Positions 36,769 through 45,781 of a DNA stretch of 64,000 nucleotides are shown here, piece after piece. The DNA lies in the NCBI GenBank assembly GCA_963842125.1, contig CAWJFE010000001.1, positions 1,240,001 to 1,304,000 of the forward strand, in the 5' to 3' direction. The position numbers and the translations under genes are program-made. The stretch is from CAWCWK01 sp963842125 (GTDB lineage: Bacteria > Pseudomonadota > Alphaproteobacteria > Rhizobiales > CAWCWK01). How positions within the stretch are numbered: position 1 is the stretch's first letter; each line of letters opens with the position of its first letter. The notes under the pieces are model-generated. The model searched no databases and was not told where the DNA came from. It saw nothing but the letters and a program-made list of their open reading frames with translations.

Positions 36769-37854
36769 TCAGCCCTCGATCGTGATGCGGGGGCCGTCGC
36801 CGGCGGGTACGATCGTGCCGACGCGGCTTGCCGTATGGCCGGCCTCGGCAAAGGCGCCGATCACGGCGTCCGCTGCGTCGGGCGAGGCCACGACGCAGAG
36901 GCCGAGCCCCATGTTGAACGCGCTATAGGCCTCGCTCTCAGTGATGCGACCCGTCTCCATCACCCATTCGAAGACCGGGGGGCGGGTCCAGGCGCTCGCG
37001 TCGAGGCGGGCGCCGAAGCCGTCCGGCAGCACGCGGGGCAGGTTCCCCGGCAGGCCGCCGCCGGTGATGTGCGCCATTGCGCGGATGCCCACGCCCGCGC
37101 GCGACACGGCGCCTAGCGCGGGCTTCACGTAGAGCGCGGTGGGGATGAGCAGCGCTTCGGCCAGCGTGCGGTCGGCGTCGAACGGTGCAGGATCGCCCCA
37201 GGCGAGACCTTGGTCCGACACGAGCCGCCGAAGGAGCGAGAAGCCGTTCGAATGCGCGCCCGACGATGCCACCCCGATGACGACATCGCCTTTGCTGACG
37301 TCATCGAGGCGGGGAAGCAGTGCGCCCCGCTCCGCGGCACCGACACAGAAGCCGGCGAGGTCGTAATGGCCCGGCTCGTAGAGCCCCGGCATCTCGGCCG
37401 TCTCGCCGCCGACGAGGGCGCAGTCGACAGCGGCGCAGGCCTTGGCGATGCCGGCGACGATGCGCGTCGCGAGATCGACATCGAGCCCGCCGGTCGCGAA
37501 ATAATCGAGGAAGAAGAGGGGCTGCGCGCCCTGGCAGAGGATGTCGTTGACGCACATCGCCACGCAGTCCTGGCCGATGCCGTCATGCGAGGCAGGGTTC
37601 GCGGCGCCGGCCTCGATGGCCACGAGGAGCTTGGTGCCGACACCGTCCGTGCCCGACACGAGGACCGGGTCGCGCAGGCCGAGAGCGCCGATGTCGAAGA
37701 GCGAGCCGAAGCCGCCGAGCGCCCCCATCACGCCCCGCCGGGCCGAGGCCGCCGCGTGCGGGCGCAGCGCGTCGACCAGCGCGTCGCCGCGCGCGATGCT
37801 CACGCCGGCGTCTTCGTAGCGTAGGCCTGGTCGATCGGTCGTCGGGTCGGTCAC
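36769..37854 (-). CDS. purM: PurM, phosphoribosylformylglycinamidine cyclo-ligase
   Basis: Enzyme of about 361 residues making AIR. It contains GLRYEDAGVSIARGDALVD, VSGTDGVGTKLLVAIEAG, DCVAMCVNDILCQGA and GGETAEMPG. A GTG at 37854 gives a start close to the family's; the open frame upstream to 37962 is not similar. As the first gene of the minus-strand cluster it probably follows the operon promoter in the 141-base gap to 37995, where I saw no clear promoter. Confidence 0.95.
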   Translation of the reverse strand: MTDPTTDRPGLRYEDAGVSIARGDALVDALRPHAAASARRGVMGALGGFGSLFDIGALGLRDPVLVSGTDGVGTKLLVAIEAGAANPASHDGIGQDCVAMCVNDILCQGAQPLFFLDYFATGGLDVDLATRIVAGIAKACAAVDCALVGGETAEMPGLYEPGHYDLAGFCVGAAERGALLPRLDDVSKGDVVIGVASSGAHSNGFSLLRRLVSDQGLAWGDPAPFDADRTLAEALLIPTALYVKPALGAVSRAGVGIRAMAHITGGGLPGNLPRVLPDGFGARLDASAWTRPPVFEWVMETGRITESEAYSAFNMGLGLCVVASPDAADAVIGAFAEAGHTASRVGTIVPAGDGPRITIEG

Positions 37855-37995
37855 GGGCGTCCGCGAGGCTGGGCCGAAGGCGTCTCCGGCGCGGTCGATG
37901 GGCTCGATGCGGCGTCTCCTACAGCCTTTGCCGCGCCCCGGCCAGTGGCTGCGGCGGCTCATGGGCGCTCGCCCGGCTTTTCCACACGAGACGGC

Positions 37996-39810
37996 TCAGA
38001 GGGGGGCGGTGGCGGCCTTCAGCCATGTGACCGTATCACCACCGACATGCGGCGCGATCTCCGCGACGACGCGGGCGTGGTATGCGTTCAGCCAGTCCCG
38101 CTCTGTCGTCGTCAGCGCCTCCACCGCGACGAGCCGGCGGTCGATGGGCGCGAGTGTCAGCGTCTCGAAGCGGTGCATCGGCAGATCGCCGCCTTCGATC
38201 GGCTCGGCATCGCGCACGATCTCGAGATTCTCGATGCGGATGCCGTATTCGCCGGTCTTGTAGTAGCCGGGCTCGTTGGAGACGATCATGCCCGGCTCGA
38301 GCGGCACCGTGCCGCGTTTGGAGAGGTTCTGCGGCCCTTCGTGGACGCCGAGATAGCTGCCGACGCCGTGGCCGGTGCCATGCGCATAGTCGAGCCCGGC
38401 CTGCCAGAGCGCGTGCCGGGCCAGCGTATCGAGCTGCGCGCCCGAGGTGCCCTTCGGAAAGCGCGCTGTGGCGATCGCGATATGGCCCTTGAGGACGAGC
38501 GTGAAGCGCTGGCGCATCTCTTCGGTCGGCTCGCCGATGGCGACGGTGCGCGTGATATCGGTCGTGCCGTCCTCGTACTGCCCGCCCGAATCGACCAGAT
38601 AGAGCGAGCCGGGCGCGAGCCGGGCGTTGGTCGCGCGCGTGACCCGGTAGTGGACGATGGCCCCGTTCGCCCCTGCGCCCGAGATCGTATCGAAGGAGAG
38701 GTCCCTCAAGAGGCCGGTCTCGCGGCGGAAGGCCTCCAGGGTCTGCGCCGCCGTGATCTCGTCGATCTCGCCGCCGGGCGCGGCGCGATCGAGCCAGGCG
38801 AGGAAGCGGCACATCGCGGCGCCGTCGCGGACATGGGCCGCGCGGGCCCCGTCCAGCTCGGCCTCCGACTTGACGGCCTTCATGAGGACGGTCGGATCGG
38901 TCTCTTCCCGAGGCGTCGCTCCGGCGTCCGCGATCATCCGGCGCATGGCCTCGGTCGCCGAGCGCGGATCGATCAGCACCGACCGACCCGCCAGCGCTTC
39001 GAGAGCGTCCGGCCGGGCGTCCAAGGGGGCGAGATCGATGAGGGACCTGAGATGGGTGCGGGCCGCGTCGGTCAGCTTGGCCGCCTCGATGAAGAGCGTG
39101 CCGCGTCCCTCGGTCGGCAGAAGCATGTAGGCGAGGGCGACCGGCATCCGGGCCGTGTCGGAGCCGCGAACGTTGAGCGTCCAGGCGATCACGTCGGCCT
39201 GATTGGTGAAGCTCGCATCGACGCCGGCCTCACCGAGAGCGCTGCGGACGCGGCCGAGCTTCTCCGTCGCGCTCGCGCCGCTATGCGCGATCGGGTGGGG
39301 TACGACGGAACCCATCGGCGCCGCCGGGCGCTCGGTCCAGACGCGGTCGACGAGATTGTCGGTCACGACGAGCTCCGACCCCGAGGCGTCTAGGGCCTCG
39401 CGCAGGCGCCTCGTCCCCGCGAGGCTGTGGAGGTTCGGATCGAAGCCGATCCGCGCGCCATCGAGCCCCGCCTCCTTCAGCCAGGCATCGGGCGGCGTCT
39501 CGACGAGGGACGCGATCTCGAAGGCCTCCCCGTCGATCTGGCGGTCCGCCTGAAGCGTATAGCGCCCATCGACGAAGACGGCGGCGCGCTCAGCGAGCAC
39601 CACGGCGGCGCCGGCCGAGCCGGTGAACCCCGTCAACCAGCCGAGCCGGCGCGAGGCGGGCGGCACGTCCTCGCTCTGGAACTCGTCGGCATGAGGAACG
39701 AGAAAGCCGTCCAGCCCTTCGGCCGCCATCTCGGCCCGCAACGCGGCAAGCTTCTCACCGGCCGGGCGATCGGGCGTGGGGTCGTCGAAGGACTGGAGGC
39801 CGTCAGTCAT
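37996..39810 (-). CDS. Xaa-Pro aminopeptidase, M24B family
   Basis: Cytoplasmic metallopeptidase of 604 residues that removes N-terminal residues before proline. It has two creatinase-type N-terminal domains and a C-terminal pita-bread domain. The metal ligands are in LYLVDSGGQYEDGTTDITRT (two Asp), GTGHGVGSYLGVHEGP (His), SNEPGYY (Glu) and RIENLEI (Glu). The length fits the long AMPP form. It is divergent from nothing obvious; purM lies just beyond its 3' end. Confidence 0.93.
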   Translation of the reverse strand: MTDGLQSFDDPTPDRPAGEKLAALRAEMAAEGLDGFLVPHADEFQSEDVPPASRRLGWLTGFTGSAGAAVVLAERAAVFVDGRYTLQADRQIDGEAFEIASLVETPPDAWLKEAGLDGARIGFDPNLHSLAGTRRLREALDASGSELVVTDNLVDRVWTERPAAPMGSVVPHPIAHSGASATEKLGRVRSALGEAGVDASFTNQADVIAWTLNVRGSDTARMPVALAYMLLPTEGRGTLFIEAAKLTDAARTHLRSLIDLAPLDARPDALEALAGRSVLIDPRSATEAMRRMIADAGATPREETDPTVLMKAVKSEAELDGARAAHVRDGAAMCRFLAWLDRAAPGGEIDEITAAQTLEAFRRETGLLRDLSFDTISGAGANGAIVHYRVTRATNARLAPGSLYLVDSGGQYEDGTTDITRTVAIGEPTEEMRQRFTLVLKGHIAIATARFPKGTSGAQLDTLARHALWQAGLDYAHGTGHGVGSYLGVHEGPQNLSKRGTVPLEPGMIVSNEPGYYKTGEYGIRIENLEIVRDAEPIEGGDLPMHRFETLTLAPIDRRLVAVEALTTTERDWLNAYHARVVAEIAPHVGGDTVTWLKAATAPL

Positions 39811-39846
39811 GAACGTCGATTCCTGGAGCGTGGGGGGCGCGTGCGG

Positions 39847-40935
39847 TCAAAAGAGTGAGGGCAGGGTGCCCAGGGGGAGAAATCCGAGGCTGGCGTTTCC
39901 GCCCTCGACGGTGATGTCGACGGCCAGAGCATCGCGCCCATCGATATCGGTGGCGCGCCCGGTGAGGAGAAGGGCATTGGAGAGCGTGGCCGCAAGGCTG
40001 CCGAGCCCCGGGTCGGCGAGCAAGGCGGCAAGCGCTTGCGGGTTCGCGGCGGCGAGGGTCAGCGTGCCGTTGGCGGCGCCGTCGGCGTCGGCGTCGAGCC
40101 GACCGCTCGCACGAACGGTGCCGGTGCCTGCCGAGACGTCCCAGCGGGTGACGCCGATCGCGCCATCGGCTCGCAGCCAGTCGCGAAGATCGGTATCGTC
40201 GAGGTCGTCCGGCAAGGCGAAGAGGCGGGCGCGGAGGCTCGTGTCGGCCGGTGCGGTCGTGAGGCCAGCCGTCATCAGCGCGGCGATGTCGACGGCGATC
40301 TCGACATCGCGGCCGACGCTCTCGGCGGCCGGACGGGCGAATGCGCTCATCCGTTCGGCCGACGCCGTCGCTGCGCCATCGGTCAACTCCAGCGCCGTCG
40401 CCGTGAGGCCGAGCTCGGTGATCGCCTGGAGCGGATCGACGCGACCGGTCTCGATGGCGGTGCCCACGGCCCCCCACGTCGTGCGCCCGCTCGCCAGCAG
40501 GCCGTCCCACGACGCATCGACCGATCGGCCGGCCGTTTCCAAGACGCCCGGACCCTCGAACTGCACGATCATGTGGCGCGGATCGTAGGCCTGCACGGTC
40601 GCGACCACGCGCGGCATGCGAATGCGATAGCTGGGACCGACGAGGTCCGCGCCCTCGCAATCATAGGCGAAGCGGAAGGGGTAGCCTTCGAGGCCTCCCG
40701 TCTCGCAGGTCAGCGCCACGCCGCGATCGGCCATTCGGGCGATGCCGTCCTCGATCTCGCCCTCGAGCGAGGAGGCCGCCGCGAACCAGGCGACGGACCA
40801 GACGACGCCGACGCCGAGAACGACGAGGGTCGGCAGCATCGCGCGCCAGGGTGGGCCGCGACGAGATGGTGACGGTGTCCCGCTGACGGCCTGGTGTGTC
40901 GTTCTGTCCTGTCCGTCGGGCGAGGTCTCGCGCAT
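39847..40935 (-). CDS. DUF2125 membrane-anchored protein
   Basis: Conserved alphaproteobacterial protein of 362 residues of unknown function. One N-terminal membrane segment (AMLPTLVVLGVGVVWSVAWFAAA) is followed by a periplasmic part with CETGGLEGYPFRFAYDCEGADL, the DUF2125 hallmark, and a long Ala-rich beta-type region. The ATG at 40935 was chosen because the upstream extension is Arg/Asp-rich and unconserved. It ends 36 bases before the aminopeptidase start, so the two may be co-transcribed. Confidence 0.82.
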   Translation of the reverse strand: MRETSPDGQDRTTHQAVSGTPSPSRRGPPWRAMLPTLVVLGVGVVWSVAWFAAASSLEGEIEDGIARMADRGVALTCETGGLEGYPFRFAYDCEGADLVGPSYRIRMPRVVATVQAYDPRHMIVQFEGPGVLETAGRSVDASWDGLLASGRTTWGAVGTAIETGRVDPLQAITELGLTATALELTDGAATASAERMSAFARPAAESVGRDVEIAVDIAALMTAGLTTAPADTSLRARLFALPDDLDDTDLRDWLRADGAIGVTRWDVSAGTGTVRASGRLDADADGAANGTLTLAAANPQALAALLADPGLGSLAATLSNALLLTGRATDIDGRDALAVDITVEGGNASLGFLPLGTLPSLF

Positions 40936-41141
40936 GGGCCGCCTTTCGCACTTTCCTTGAAGCCTGTCTCGAGCCGTGTCCGGGCCGGCGTATCGGCCGC
41001 TCCCGCCGCCGATCGTCGCGCCATCGTCGTCGGCATCCCGACGACCGCCGGGCACCGAGGTTCGTGACAGGCTCTTAGACTTTGCGGCCCCGCCGGTCTA
41101 TTGCCGCCGCCATGAGGGACGGGATCGTCAGGGGCGGCGCG

Positions 41142-41687
41142 ATGAGCGGGAATTGGGTCTTCGGCTACGGATCGCTGATGTGGCGGCCGGGCTTCGTCTA
41201 CGAGGAGGCGCAGCCTGCGCTGATGCGCGGCGTCCACCGGTCGCTGTGCATCTATAGCCACGTCCATCGCGGCACGCCCGACAGGCCTGGCCTCGTGCTC
41301 GGCCTCGACCGGGGCGGTGCGTGCCGGGGCATGGCCTTTCGGGTGGCCGAGCACCTCTGGCCCGACACGCTGCGCTATCTTCGCGAGCGCGAACAGGCGA
41401 CGGCGGTCTATCTGGAGCAGCGCCGGCCGACGCGGCTGACCGAGCGAGGCGAGACCGTCACGTCGGTCTGCTACGTCGTCGATCGCACCCATGTGCAATA
41501 TGCCGGGAAGCTCGATCTGGAAGAGACGCTGCGCTACGCCGATAGCGAAGGGCAGTCCGGCACGACGCGCGACTACATCCTCAGCACCGTCGACCAATTG
41601 GCCAAGATGCGGTTGACCGACCCCGGCCTCGGCGCCATCGCCCGCCGTCTCGGCGGCGGAGAGGTGCTGAAAAGCGCGCGGCGCTAA
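41142..41687 (+). CDS. chaC: ChaC-like gamma-glutamylcyclotransferase
   Basis: Protein of 181 residues that in this family cleaves glutathione to 5-oxoproline and Cys-Gly. It begins WVFGYGSLMWRPGF, the substrate-binding loop, and contains SLCIYSHVHRGTPDRPGLVLGLD, LREREQ and a C-terminal GQSGTTRDYILSTVDQL. An ATG at 41112 would add 10 residues; the ATG at 41142 fits the family start better. Confidence 0.9.
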   Translation: MSGNWVFGYGSLMWRPGFVYEEAQPALMRGVHRSLCIYSHVHRGTPDRPGLVLGLDRGGACRGMAFRVAEHLWPDTLRYLREREQATAVYLEQRRPTRLTERGETVTSVCYVVDRTHVQYAGKLDLEETLRYADSEGQSGTTRDYILSTVDQLAKMRLTDPGLGAIARRLGGGEVLKSARR

Positions 41688-41693
41688 CAGACC

Positions 41694-42041
41694 CTAAAGG
41701 GCCGCGATGCGGTTCACGAGCGCGTTTCGCAGGTCGTTGCGGATCGCGGGGCCGTCGGCATTCTTCGGGAAATGGACGTGCACGGCGACTGCGCCTTCCC
41801 GGAGGGCAAAGGCGGCGGCGCCCTCGTCCGCGATCAGCACATGCAGCACGGCGCCGTCTTCGTCCACGAGAACGGCGACACCGCCGCACACGTCGTCGAG
41901 CGCGGCCGGTTCATAGATCGTGTGGATGTAGCGCCGGCCGGAAAATCCCCGCCAATAGGCGAAGCGACCCTCGAAGAGTTCGAACGGGGCCTCGTCTTCG
42001 ATGCGGGCCAGAAGGTCGAGGATCGGGAGTGCGTTGGTCAT
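41694..42041 (-). CDS. Conserved hypothetical protein, 115 residues
   Basis: Small soluble protein without a recognised function. Visible features are an N-terminal helix (ALPILDLLARIEDEAPFELF), a RGFSGRRYIHTIYEP segment and a beta-rich middle (VAVLVDEDGAVLHVLIADEGAAA). The composition is normal for the genome. It converges on chaC, with 6 bases between the stops. Confidence 0.6.
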   Translation of the reverse strand: MTNALPILDLLARIEDEAPFELFEGRFAYWRGFSGRRYIHTIYEPAALDDVCGGVAVLVDEDGAVLHVLIADEGAAAFALREGAVAVHVHFPKNADGPAIRNDLRNALVNRIAAL

Positions 42042-42119
42042 GGAACAAGACTAGAACATCATCGACGGTCGGGCAACCGTTTTCTACTTTTGTTCTCATC
42101 TCGATCGCGCGTGCGACCG

Positions 42120-42899
42120 TCACGTCTGCGTGGCCAGAACGCGGACGCGGTCCTGCGCCAGCGGGGGGAGGGGCACACCCGCTTCCGCCGCCTCGACGAG
42201 GAGGGCGTCGCTCGCGGTCTCGATGGCAGTCTGCAGCCGTGCCGAGAACTCCGCCTCCGTCAGGCCGGACGGGATCGGCGGCAGGAACTCCATGACGGTG
42301 ACGCCCGGCGTCAGCGAGACGCGCCGGCGCGGCCAGAAGACGCCCGCGTTGATGGCGACCGGGACGCAAGGCACGCCGAGTTCGCGGTAAAGACGCGTGA
42401 CGCCGAACTTGTAGTTGGGTGCTTCGCCGGGGCTCTTGCGCGTACCCTCGGGGAAGATGAGGATCTGCCGGTCCTCGGCGACCGCTTCGCGACCGCGCGC
42501 CACCATCTGCTCCAGGGCGCTGCGCCCCTTCTTCCGCGCGATCGGGATCTGCGCGAACTTCAGCATCCACCATCCGAAGAGCGGCACGTACATCAGCTCC
42601 TTCTTGAGGATGTAGGTGGGGTCCTCGAAGAAGCTGTAGAGCGCCAGCGTCTCCAGCGCCGACTGGTGCTTGGACGCGACGAGGCAGGCGCCCTTGGGAA
42701 TGTTGTGCAGGCCGCGCGGCTCCAGCCGGGTGCCGGTGATCGTCCTGAGGAGGAAGAGCGAGACCTTGCCCCAGAGACGGCCCACCACCCAGGCACGCCG
42801 GCGCGAGGTCAGCATGAAGGGGAGGCCGAAGAGGCAGAGGACGAACGTCCAGACATAGAAGCTCGCCTGGAAGAGAGCCGCGCGAAGCGTGCCGAGCAT
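42120..42899 (-). CDS. plsC: PlsC, 1-acyl-sn-glycerol-3-phosphate acyltransferase
   Basis: Membrane-associated enzyme of 259 residues that acylates lysophosphatidic acid to phosphatidic acid. The acyltransferase block I is KHQSALE (an HX4E variant of HX4D), followed by block III FPEGTRKSPG and VPVAINAGVFW. One N-terminal membrane segment is visible. It follows ydcF and the ftsEX genes, a common alphaproteobacterial arrangement. Confidence 0.92.
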   Translation of the reverse strand: MLGTLRAALFQASFYVWTFVLCLFGLPFMLTSRRRAWVVGRLWGKVSLFLLRTITGTRLEPRGLHNIPKGACLVASKHQSALETLALYSFFEDPTYILKKELMYVPLFGWWMLKFAQIPIARKKGRSALEQMVARGREAVAEDRQILIFPEGTRKSPGEAPNYKFGVTRLYRELGVPCVPVAINAGVFWPRRRVSLTPGVTVMEFLPPIPSGLTEAEFSARLQTAIETASDALLVEAAEAGVPLPPLAQDRVRVLATQT

Positions 42900-42947
42900 G
42901 GACGATCCTGACGTTATGATGGTGTGGGGTCGAACGGCCCGATGACC

Positions 42948-43574
42948 CTAGAGCCGCGTTTCGCTGGCGCGGGCGGCCGGAGCCGGGTCGAGACGGCCGG
43001 GCAGCGTGTGGCCGAGGAACTGGCGCGCCGAGACGATCACGTATTTCGCGTATTCCGACGTGACGAGCTTGAGCGATCGATCGACCGCCGAGACGGGATG
43101 CGGCAACAGCTCGATATCGGGCAGGACCGAGGAAAGCTCGAGGAGGCTGCGCGGCATGTGATAGTCGCTCGTAACGACGATGAGCGACGTGTAGCCGGTC
43201 CTCGCGACCCATCGCCTGGTCTCGGCCGCGTTGCCGGACGTGTCGAGCGCGCGATAGTCGAGATCGACGCAGCAGGAGAAGAGATCGCCGCGCTCCGGCC
43301 ATTGACGGGCGAGGGTGCGCGCGTCGACGTCGGGGTGGACGCCGGTGATGAGAAGCCGCTCGGCGCGGTCGTCGTCGAGGAGGGCGAGCGCCTCGCGCAG
43401 CCTTGCGTCGCCGCCCGTGAGCACGACGATGCCGTCGGCCTGGAGATGGGGCGCCGGCGCGTAGCTCGCCACATTGCGTGCGAAGGTGATGTAGCCGAGG
43501 AAGACGGCCAGGATCGCGACGGCCAGCACGCCACCCGCGATTCGCCTCGTCCAACGCATGCGCCCGGTCGCCAT
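42948..43574 (-). CDS. YdcF/ElyC-family membrane-anchored protein (DUF218)
   Basis: Protein of 208 residues. One membrane segment (IAGGVLAVAILAVFLGYITFA) precedes the DUF218 domain: DGIVVLTGGDARLREAL, LLITGV, NAAETRRWV and IVVTSDYHMPRSL. Family members influence envelope glycan or undecaprenyl metabolism, but the reaction is unsettled. An in-frame ATG at 43817 overlaps the ftsX stop as ATGA, but the 81 extra residues lack the family's sequence and their codons have unusually A-rich third positions. The ATG at 43574 is therefore preferred. Confidence 0.8.
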   Translation of the reverse strand: MATGRMRWTRRIAGGVLAVAILAVFLGYITFARNVASYAPAPHLQADGIVVLTGGDARLREALALLDDDRAERLLITGVHPDVDARTLARQWPERGDLFSCCVDLDYRALDTSGNAAETRRWVARTGYTSLIVVTSDYHMPRSLLELSSVLPDIELLPHPVSAVDRSLKLVTSEYAKYVIVSARQFLGHTLPGRLDPAPAARASETRL

Positions 43575-43813
43575 CGCTAAGATCTGCCGTCCGCTGTCGG
43601 TTCTCCATTCGGGGCGGTCCTGCCGCGAATGCGTCCGATCCGCAGTGCTAGCGGGGGAGGGTTGCGTTTGGCAAGCGCCACCAAAGCCGAGCGGACGCAG
43701 TGCTTGCGGCTGTCGGGCTTCGCCGCGAGGCCCGAAGCCCGGTCCTCGGCCTGTTCGTTGCCCCGTTGCTCGGCCGCTTCCCAGCCCCGTTCGCCCGTGA
43801 TGCGCCGCGTTCG

Positions 43814-44770
43814 TCATGCGCCGCTATCCGTCTCGTCGAGATAGCGCAGCGCCGTCCACCGCGAGGTGACGGCGGTGATGGCCGAGACGAGCGCGACGAC
43901 GGCGACGAGGCCGAGATAGCCGCGCCAGCCGATCGCGAAGGTGCCGAAGAGAAGCTGGACCTGCGCGTCCGCGCCGCTGCCGGCCCGCGTCGTCCAATGG
44001 GCGACGAGAAAGACGAGCGCAGCGCCCACGCCGCCATAGAGCCCACCGCGCAGGCCGAGCCGCAGGAAGTGGCGCTGGAACTCCGAGGCGATGAAATCGC
44101 GCCCCGCGCCGACGAGGTCGAGCACGCGGACCGTGTCGCGATTGCCCGCCATCGCACCCCGCGTGGCGAAGACCACCGTCAGCGTCGTCGCCGCCAGCAT
44201 GAGGGCGAGGAGCGTGATGCCGATGACGATGAGGAGCCGCGCCATCGCGCCCAGCTGATCGCGCCAGAGCGTGTGATCCTCCAGACCGACGCCCGGCAGC
44301 ATGGCGAGCGAGAGCCGGAGCGCATCCAGATCGACGGCGACGTCCTCGTCGAGCCGGACGGCGATGAGGCGCGGGAGCGGCAACTCGTCGAGATTGGGCT
44401 GGGCGCCGAGCCAGGGCTCGAGGAGCCGCGCCGTCTCCTCGAGATCGATGATCCGGGCCTCCGCGATGCCCTCGACCGCGATGGCGGCGGCCTGCGCCTG
44501 GCGAAGGAGGCTTGCCGTATCGGTCCCCTCCGTCGGTACGACCTGGATCGTGACCTCGCTGACGATCGCCTCGCGCCACGTCTCCACGCTGCCCCAGACG
44601 AGCATCACGCTGCCGATGGTGAGGCAGGAGAGGAAGGACATGATCGCGATCACGAGCGCGAGCGATCGCCCGGCAATGCCGCTCGCCGGCACGATCGCGC
44701 CATCGCCGCCGATGGGCTCGCCCTCGTATTCGTCGTCGAGGGGGGGCGCGGATGCGGTCGCGTCAGCCAT
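43814..44770 (-). CDS. ftsX: FtsX, cell-division ABC transporter permease-like protein
   Basis: Membrane protein of 318 residues that works with FtsE to control peptidoglycan hydrolases at the septum. The N-terminal cytoplasmic stretch is followed by a membrane segment (LALVIAIMSFLSCLTIGSVMLV), an extracytoplasmic domain (VTIQVVPTEGTDTASLLRQA), and three further helices, with VRVLDLVGAGRDFIASEFQRHFLRLGLRGG typical of FtsX. It overlaps ftsE by 8 bases. Confidence 0.93.
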   Translation of the reverse strand: MADATASAPPLDDEYEGEPIGGDGAIVPASGIAGRSLALVIAIMSFLSCLTIGSVMLVWGSVETWREAIVSEVTIQVVPTEGTDTASLLRQAQAAAIAVEGIAEARIIDLEETARLLEPWLGAQPNLDELPLPRLIAVRLDEDVAVDLDALRLSLAMLPGVGLEDHTLWRDQLGAMARLLIVIGITLLALMLAATTLTVVFATRGAMAGNRDTVRVLDLVGAGRDFIASEFQRHFLRLGLRGGLYGGVGAALVFLVAHWTTRAGSGADAQVQLLFGTFAIGWRGYLGLVAVVALVSAITAVTSRWTALRYLDETDSGA

Positions 44771-45515
44771 AGACGCTCAACCGGCCGTCGGTGATGTCGA
44801 GCTGGCGGGCGTTGAACTGATCGAGCAGCGACATGTCGTGCGTCGCGATCAGGATCGAGGTGCCCATCCGGTTGAGCTCCACGAAGAGGCGCAGGAGCCG
44901 GGTGGCGAGCGAGGGATCGACATTGCCCGTCGGCTCGTCGGCCAGCAGCATCTCGGGCCGCGCGATGACGGCGCGGGCGATGGCGGCGCGCTGCTTCTCG
45001 CCGCCCGACAGGACGGAGGGCTGCGCGTGCATCCGGTCCTTGAGGCCGACCCAGTCGAGAAGCTCGATCACGTCGGTGCGATAGGTGTCCTCAGCGCGAC
45101 CGAGGACGCGCAAGGGCAGGGCGACGTTCTCATAGGTGGTGAGATGATCGAGCAGCCGGAAGTCCTGGAAGACGATGCCGATCCGGCGCCGCAGCGACGC
45201 GACGTCGCCGCGCGGCAGATCGCCGACATCGTGCCCGAAGACCGAAATGAGTCCGCGCGTGGGGCGCAGCGCCATGAAGATGAGCCGCATGAGCGAGGTC
45301 TTGCCCGCGCCCGACGGCCCGGTGAGGAACTGGAACGAGGCCGGCTCGATCTCGAAGGAGACGTCGCGCAGCACTTCGGGACCCACCCCGTAGCGCAGGC
45401 CCACGTTCTCGAACGCGATGATGTCGGGGCCGGAGCCGAGGGCCGCCGCGCCCGGGCGCACGGGTGCGGACGCGGGCGCCGCATTGCCTTCCGTGCCTGT
45501 CTCGACCTGTGCCAT
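44763..45515 (-). CDS. ftsE: FtsE, cell-division ATP-binding protein
   Basis: ABC-type ATPase of 250 residues that pairs with FtsX. Walker A GPSGAGKTS, signature LSGGEKQRAAIARA, Walker B MLLADEPTGNVDP and the H-loop ATHDMSLLDQ are all present. An N-terminal Ala/Pro-rich tail of about 30 residues precedes the usual start (IIAFENVGLRYG), so the exact ATG is uncertain; 45515 was chosen. Confidence 0.93.
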   Translation of the reverse strand: MAQVETGTEGNAAPASAPVRPGAAALGSGPDIIAFENVGLRYGVGPEVLRDVSFEIEPASFQFLTGPSGAGKTSLMRLIFMALRPTRGLISVFGHDVGDLPRGDVASLRRRIGIVFQDFRLLDHLTTYENVALPLRVLGRAEDTYRTDVIELLDWVGLKDRMHAQPSVLSGGEKQRAAIARAVIARPEMLLADEPTGNVDPSLATRLLRLFVELNRMGTSILIATHDMSLLDQFNARQLDITDGRLSVYG

Positions 45516-45781
45516 CAGAGCTCGATACGTCCTTCCCGAAAGGTCGGCTGCTCTTTCTCGTCGCCGGGGCTGGCCCGATCGGCGTATGCGTCGAGGCGGC
45601 GCAGCGGCTGAGTCGCACTCCACGCCCGCCCGCGCGATCACTCGTCGCCCTATTAAGAGTCCGGCAAGGTTACCCGTTTCTTAACGTCCTGCCCACTTAC
45701 GCTTTCGCAACGCCCTTGCATTAACCTCCGCCCTACGCCGTGCCTCGATCGGGTGCGGTGCGCGACAGGGACGGATCGCCG

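Noticed and set aside
43575..43817. Upstream start of the ydcF gene at 43817 with an ATGA overlap to ftsX
   Set aside because: The 81-residue extension has no family similarity and its codons are richer in A at the third position than neighbouring genes.
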